Below, in pieces: positions 9,501 through 13,989 of a DNA stretch of 13,989 nucleotides. Every line of letters begins with the position of its first letter. Within the stretch, counting starts at the first letter, position 1. The stretch covers positions 1-13,989 of the forward strand of contig MU401959.1 in NCBI GenBank assembly GCA_022579005.1. The letters run 5' to 3'. The notes under the pieces were generated by a model that had not been told where the DNA came from, ran no database searches, and saw only the letters and a list, made by a program, of their open reading frames with translations. The DNA comes from Poronia punctata (taxonomy: Eukaryota > Ascomycota > Sordariomycetes > Xylariales > Xylariaceae). The position numbers were made by a program, and so were the translations under genes.

Positions 9501-10072
9501 TTTTATATAAGTAAAATAACAAAGGTAACGTATATAATAATAGTATATATATAAATGCTTATAGCTATAAGCATATATTTTAAAGCATAGTATAGTTTTA
9601 GTTTTTTGCTTTTTAATACTTAAAATATACTAAATTATATAACTAAAAATATATATACTTTAGCAATATTTTTTTATTATATACTAAAAATATTTTATTT
9701 TTATATAGAAAAAGTATAAAATTAATAAATATTATTTAAAATAAGTATTATATTATATTAAAAGTATTTATAAGTTTATATATAAGTTATTTTAAAAAAA
9801 TTAAACTTAAAAGGTTAATATATTTATAAAAAATAACTAGTTATTATAAAAGTAAAGAAAACATAATTTAAAATCTTATTAAAAGCTTTAATAAAAAGGT
9901 TATAATAAGATAAAAGTAAACTAGTATAGTTATATATATATTAAATTAGTTTTAAAAAGCTATAGTTAAGTATAAAAAATAATTAGTTAGCTTATTTGCT
10001 ATAAAGCTAATTTTAAAAAATAGCTTTTAAAACTTAAAGTATAAAGCTATAATAATAAGTTAATTTAAAAAC
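6503..10072. other. Gene-free degenerate AT-rich stretch
   Basis: This is 3.6 kb without a recognisable gene or RNA. It contains the 19-bp tandem duplication at 6773-6817, T-rich low-complexity DNA around 8136-8166, and a small patch with slightly more C (CTGTCTTGCTAAGCCC at 8573-8588) that I could not assign. The word at 8015-8030 also occurs at 1605-1620. Nothing else rises above background. Confidence 0.6.
6773..6817 (+). repeat. 19-bp tandem duplication, 2.4 copies
   Basis: A 19-bp unit (AAATATTATAAGTTAAAAT) occupies 6773-6791 and is repeated without change at 6792-6810, followed by the first seven bases of a third unit (6811-6817). The unit has no C and one G, in an AGT context, so it presents no CpA or TpG. 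Perfect identity in such decayed DNA suggests slippage after most of the mutation had happened, or simply a lack of targets. Confidence 0.9.
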
Positions 10073-10110
10073 AAAAGGGGAAAAGAGGGAAAAGGGGGGA
10101 AAAAAAGAGG
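10073..10110 (+). repeat. G-rich homopurine tract 1
   Basis: There are 38 uninterrupted purines, with G runs at 10077-10080 (4), 10087-10089 (3) and 10094-10099 (6) separated by A-rich spacers. The core is nearly mirror-symmetric (GGGGAAAAGAGGG followed by AAAAGGGG), a form that can favour triplex DNA when supercoiled. Only three separated runs of three or more G are present, so it does not quite meet the usual four-run quadruplex pattern. A pure purine tract contains neither TpG nor CpA, so CpA-directed mutation cannot attack it, which accounts for its survival. A polypurine tract of an LTR retrotransposon is one possible origin, but no LTR end follows it that I can recognise. Confidence 0.8.
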
Positions 10111-10435
10111 TTAAAGGTGCGTGTTTTTTTTACATGCTATATAGCAGTACTATTAAATATACTTATATATAGTTTTACTTATTATCTAATTTTAAATTAT
10201 ATAATAGTTAAATGTTGCTAACGCTATATTAAAACAATTATATATACTTTTTTATTTTACGTATTAGTTAATATATAAAATATAGTTTAAAAGTAAGTAA
10301 CTTTTATTACTTATATTTTCTACTATAATAGTGTATTTATATTTAATAGTATATATGTTTAAATATTTTTAAATTAATATGCTTATTTTAAATTATATAT
10401 GTTTATAATAGTGCTTAAAATTAAGTATAGCAGCT
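10111..10435. other. Spacer between the two purine tracts
   Basis: The 325 bases between the tracts return to ordinary AT-rich composition, with G and C near balance (3 G, 5 C in 10141-10200), so the purine bias is confined to the tracts. A few TpG words survive (GGTGCGTGT at 10116-10124, ACATGC at 10132-10137, AATGTTGC). No frame or RNA is visible. Confidence 0.55.
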
Positions 10436-10479
10436 AAAAAAAAGGGGAAAAAAGGGAAAAGGGAGGGGGAGGAAGAGAA
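10436..10479 (+). repeat. G-rich homopurine tract 2 with G-quadruplex motif
   Basis: There are 44 uninterrupted purines. G runs at 10444-10447, 10454-10456, 10461-10463 and 10465-10469 are separated by loops of 6, 4 and 1 bases, which satisfies the common four-run quadruplex rule (runs of at least three G, loops of 1-7). A further GG follows at 10471-10472. The order of runs resembles tract 1 (GGGG, A-rich, GGG, AAAA, then more G), and the G4 runs that start the two tracts lie 367 bases apart. Both tracts are followed within about 60 bases by a TAAAGGT word and a T run ending in ACAT. The two may be copies of one unit, but the sequence around them is too decayed to prove it. Confidence 0.8.
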
Positions 10480-13400
10480 TATAAAGTAAAGGTAATTATT
10501 TATATATATAGTATTTTTTACATATTAAAAAATAATAAAAGCAATAAATAAATAGTTAGTAATATAGTATAATATTTTTATATAACCTAGTAATAAGTTT
10601 AAACGTCTTATAAGCTTAAAAACTTAGTAAATATAAAAAATATTATTATTAAAAAACTTTAAATATAAAATTTACGCTTTTAAATCTTATTTATAGCTAT
10701 ATTTATAAGTTTTTAAAGTAAATAAGTTAGCATTACTATATAATAATTATATTATATACTATAAATAATGCCTATTTATTAATAAATTTATTTTTATAGT
10801 TTATTTTAAAAACTAATAAGTTTTAATTTACAATATATTTTTGTTTATATATTTAGCTACTAGTATTATATATATAGTACTAAACATAAGCAATATGTTT
10901 ATATTTTTTAACTTTAACTATTAAGCATATATATTTATTAGTTAAGTAAAGTATTAAATTAGCTTTTAACTTATAAACTTTAAAAAAGCATAACTATATA
11001 CTATTTATAACTATTTTTATATTATATTAAACTTTTAAATATAGTTTTTAAATATTTTATTATATATATTTTTTATAAAGTTTTTATAACTTTTTATTTA
11101 ATTATAAAAAACTAGTTTTAAGTTATTTAGCTTATAGCTTAATAATTTAATAGTAGTTATTTTAACTTATAATTATTAGCTTTTTTTAAGTTTTTTTTAT
11201 ATTATTAGTAATAGCTTATTAAGTTTATTAAATGCGTTATTTACTACTTATATAATTATTAACTAATAATAGCTTAACTAACATTTTTAATATTTATTAA
11301 TATATTTTATAACGCTTATAAAAAGTATATAAGTATAAAGTATTTATTATAGCTAAAGCGTTTATAAATAAAAAGTATTATTATATATTTTTCTTTTTTT
11401 TTAAAAAAGACAATTAATAAAATCAGTTTACTACCTTTTTAAGTCTTTTTTTAATTAGTTAGCAGTTTATATATATTAAGTATATGCTAAATTAGTATTT
11501 AGTATTGCTTATAATTAATTATTATAATAATACTAGTTTTTTTTTTATATACAAAATATTTTATATAGTTATATATATTTATATTTAATAAGTATAAAAA
11601 TATTAATTTTATTAAAATAAGCTTATAAAAGTTGCTTTAGTAGTTAAAGGCAATTTTACAGTAAAGGTTACGTTTTATAAACTTAAAATGTTTTTATTAT
11701 ATTTTATATTAAAATTAAATAAAAAGTAAAAAACTATAGTTAAAATAATAATAATTAATATATATATATAAATATAATTATATAAAGCTTAACATATTTA
11801 CAGCTTTATTAAATATATAATATTATATTATATAGTATTTTTTATAGTATTAATACTATATTATTAGGTTTTTTATATTATTTTAAATTTTTTTTTTACT
11901 TTTATTATATTTATATATAAAATATAATAGCTTAGTTAAAATATATATATAAAATAAAAAAAAATATTATAGCACTATTTAAATAATAAACGCTTTTTTA
12001 TGCTAGCTTTGTTAACTAGCACGTTTGCTTAGCAAAATAATTTATTTTAAAGTTAGCGCTTATAGTAATAAATTAAAAAATAAAAAAAATAAGTATTTAA
12101 GCTTACTTAATAGTAATAGTATATTTTATTTAGTACTGCTTTTTTATTACATTTTTTTATATTTTATACTTTATTAATATTTTATATAACCTTATAGTTA
12201 TTAATAATAGCTATATTAAAAGTTAATAATACTTAGTATTTATAATTTATTAGTTATTTTACTAAAAAGCTTTAAAACTATAAATAATTTATTATTGCTT
12301 AAAAAATAAGCAATACTTAAATTTTTATTATTATTATATATTATTAAACTATTTTTTAACTATAATTTGCTAGTTTTATTTACTATAGTAAATTTTATAT
12401 TAAGTACGCTTTTTTTTTAAGTACTTTTTAAAACTACTAACTAGCTTTTTTATTAGCAAACTTAATTTATATTAAAGTAGTTAATATTTTATTAATAATA
12501 CTAGGATTATTATTAACTTATTAAAGATTAAAAGTTAAATAAATAATATATATAAAGACTTGTTTTTTTAAAGTACTTTTATTATAACTACTATTAAAAA
12601 CATATTTTAGCTTAATAATACTAATAATATTTTTAATAAAATATAGGAAATTTTTATTATTAATTTTTTATTATTAGTTTTAAATAATGTTAAAAAATAG
12701 CTTATATTTTTTAGCAAATAATTTATTAAGTAGCAAAAATGCATATAAGTATATAACTTTTTTATTTAAACTATATAATTAATTTTTTTTAGCTATAATT
12801 TAAGTAGTATTTAAACTTTAAAAATACTTTTTTATTACTAAACAATGCTAAGTTTTTTATATTTATTATATAAATATTAGTTTTTAGCTTTTTTATTACT
12901 TTTTTAATACTATAATAATAAAAACTAAGTAAACTAATAAAAATAAGGTCTATTTTTAATAATATAATATTTTTACTAATACTAATATAATAGTTAATAT
13001 GTTTTTTATAATAAGTTATAAAAATACGTACTATATAATACTTTATTTTTATATTATTATAATTGTTTTTTATTACTTTAATTTTATATAAAATATAGTT
13101 TATTTATTAAACATATTTATAAAAAAAAGATTTATTTATTTTTAAAAAAAAAGTAGATCTTTTACTTTTTAGTTTAAAAAAAGGTTTAACTAAAAATTAA
13201 AATAAAAAAAAATTATAATATTGTTTATATATTTATTTAAATTATTAATAAAAATTTTATAATTAAAAAGTAAAGCTATAGTAAATATTTAAATTTTATT
13301 ATTACTATAAGTAATAAACTATTAGTTTTTATTAAATAATTATATAGTATTAATTTTTTTAAATAAGTATATAAAAATACTAGGTTAAGCTTTTTTACGT

Positions 13401-13989
13401 TATTTTAATAGCGTTAAAAAAAAAGCTGCTATATTTAATATAGCTAGTATTTTGCTATATTAATATAAAGTTTTAAAAAATAAGTTAAGTTATAATATTA
13501 TAGTTTTAAAAAAAAGTATATAAAGTAAGTAATTATTAAATTAATAATATAATAAATTATAATATTTTATTTGTATATAAGCAGTTTTAACTTTTATTTT
13601 TAGCTTTATATGTTATAAGCTATTTTTATAAAAAGTATATATATATATATATATATTTATAGTATTTATATATTATTATATAAGTTAATATATAAATACT
13701 TATTAATAATTAAATTAAATATTATATAAAATATTTACTTATTATAATATATAATTAAATTATAATAAACTTTTTTTTTTAAATACTAAAATTTTACTAG
13801 TTTATTATAAAAATAATATAAATAAAGCAAAATTTATAAAAGCTAATATATAATTGCTTTTATAATCTTTTATAAAAATAGTATTAATTAGTTTATATTA
13901 ATTAGGTTTTTTTATAAAGTATAAACTTTAAGTATATAATAAAATAAGTAACTAACTTTAGCTTTTAAAATAATTAAAAATATTTTAAA
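10480..13989. other. Gene-free degenerate AT-rich stretch
   Basis: These 3.5 kb hold no recognisable gene, RNA or mobile element. A short patch at 11401-11454 keeps rare contexts (GACAATT, ATCAG, CTACC) between inverted arms. Two adjacent hairpins lie at 12001-12021 and 12024-12035. Simple TA repeats appear at 13636-13656. I see no further copy of the 160-bp element and no third purine tract. Confidence 0.6.
13636..13656 (+). repeat. (TA)n microsatellite
   Basis: An uninterrupted alternating TA run of 21 bases follows AAAAAG and grades into further TAT-rich sequence. It is the longest perfect TA run I noticed and fits slippage in TpA-rich DNA. Confidence 0.85.

Larger units (their letters stand above)
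1..13989. other. RIP-saturated AT-rich block, probably decayed fungal transposons
   Basis: The whole window has the composition of DNA mutated by repeat-induced point mutation, the premeiotic C-to-T process of filamentous ascomycetes that acts on repeats and favours CpA. In 1021-1200 I counted by hand 1 CpA and 0 TpG, against 7 CpT and about 10 ApG, while TpA makes up more than a quarter of the dinucleotides in 1141-1200. Stops interrupt every frame within a few codons almost everywhere. CpG is still present (ACGT, GCGC and ACGC words recur), so this is not the CpG-directed decay described in some basidiomycetes. Such blocks are usually old transposon nests packaged as heterochromatin, and can be centromeric, subtelomeric or between gene-rich blocks; the sequence does not say which. 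An unmutated but AT-biased genome (anaerobic fungi, Plasmodium, slime moulds) is less likely, because there homopolymer runs dominate rather than TpA. Ascomycete origin is inference. Confidence 0.82.

Noticed and set aside
11401..11454. Inverted arms (AAAAAAGAC and GTCTTTTTT) around a 31-base interior, possibly a tiny inverted-repeat element
   Set aside because: The arms are only 9 bp, mostly A/T, with no target duplication and no second copy in the window.
1..13989. Fungal mitochondrial genome or AT-rich organellar plasmid
   Set aside because: No long frames, tRNA folds or rRNA blocks are visible in 14 kb, and the CpA/TpG depletion with TpA excess fits RIP of nuclear repeats better.
1..13989. 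CRISPR array, bacterial operon, prophage or defence system
   Set aside because: There are no regularly spaced direct repeats with spacers, no ribosome-binding sites with coding frames, and no long open frames on either strand.

Overview
This 13,989-base window is extremely AT-rich (about 12-16% G+C where I counted) and holds no intact gene that I can defend. TAA and TAG stops crowd all six frames. CpA and TpG are strongly depleted while CpT, ApG and GpC survive, and TpA is very abundant. This is the signature of repeat-induced point mutation (RIP), or a RIP-like C-to-T process, run close to exhaustion. The likeliest source is a repeat-derived, heterochromatic AT block in the nuclear genome of a filamentous ascomycete (Pezizomycotina). 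The species cannot be named. A fungal mitochondrial genome is unlikely, because I see no long reading frames, rRNA or tRNA folds.

Layout. Bases 1-600 hold the best-preserved island. It contains a GC-rich 12-bp tandem repeat (316-363) lying in frame inside a very short open frame (259-366), followed by a 160-bp repeat element (401-560) with TG...CA-type ends. A second, more mutated copy of that element lies at 6344-6502 in the same orientation. The two copies can be aligned by hand and give an internal record of the mutation process: 19 differences run G/C to A/T from copy 1 to copy 2, and 6 run the other way. The flanks suggest two separate solo insertions (solo-LTR-like or MITE-like), although two LTRs of one 6.1-kb element remain possible. 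Bases 2281-3000 form a tract in which only one strand seems to have lost its cytosines (91 G against 22 C). Bases 10073-10110 and 10436-10479 are two G-rich homopurine tracts; the second fits a G-quadruplex pattern. Both lack TpG and CpA, which explains why they survived.

Everything else (561-2280, 3001-6343, 6503-10072, 10480-13989) is degenerate AT-rich sequence with simple repeats and short hairpins of the kind expected by chance at this composition. I see no working multi-gene system. The interest lies in the mutation record: its direction, strand bias and sequence context, and what escaped it.
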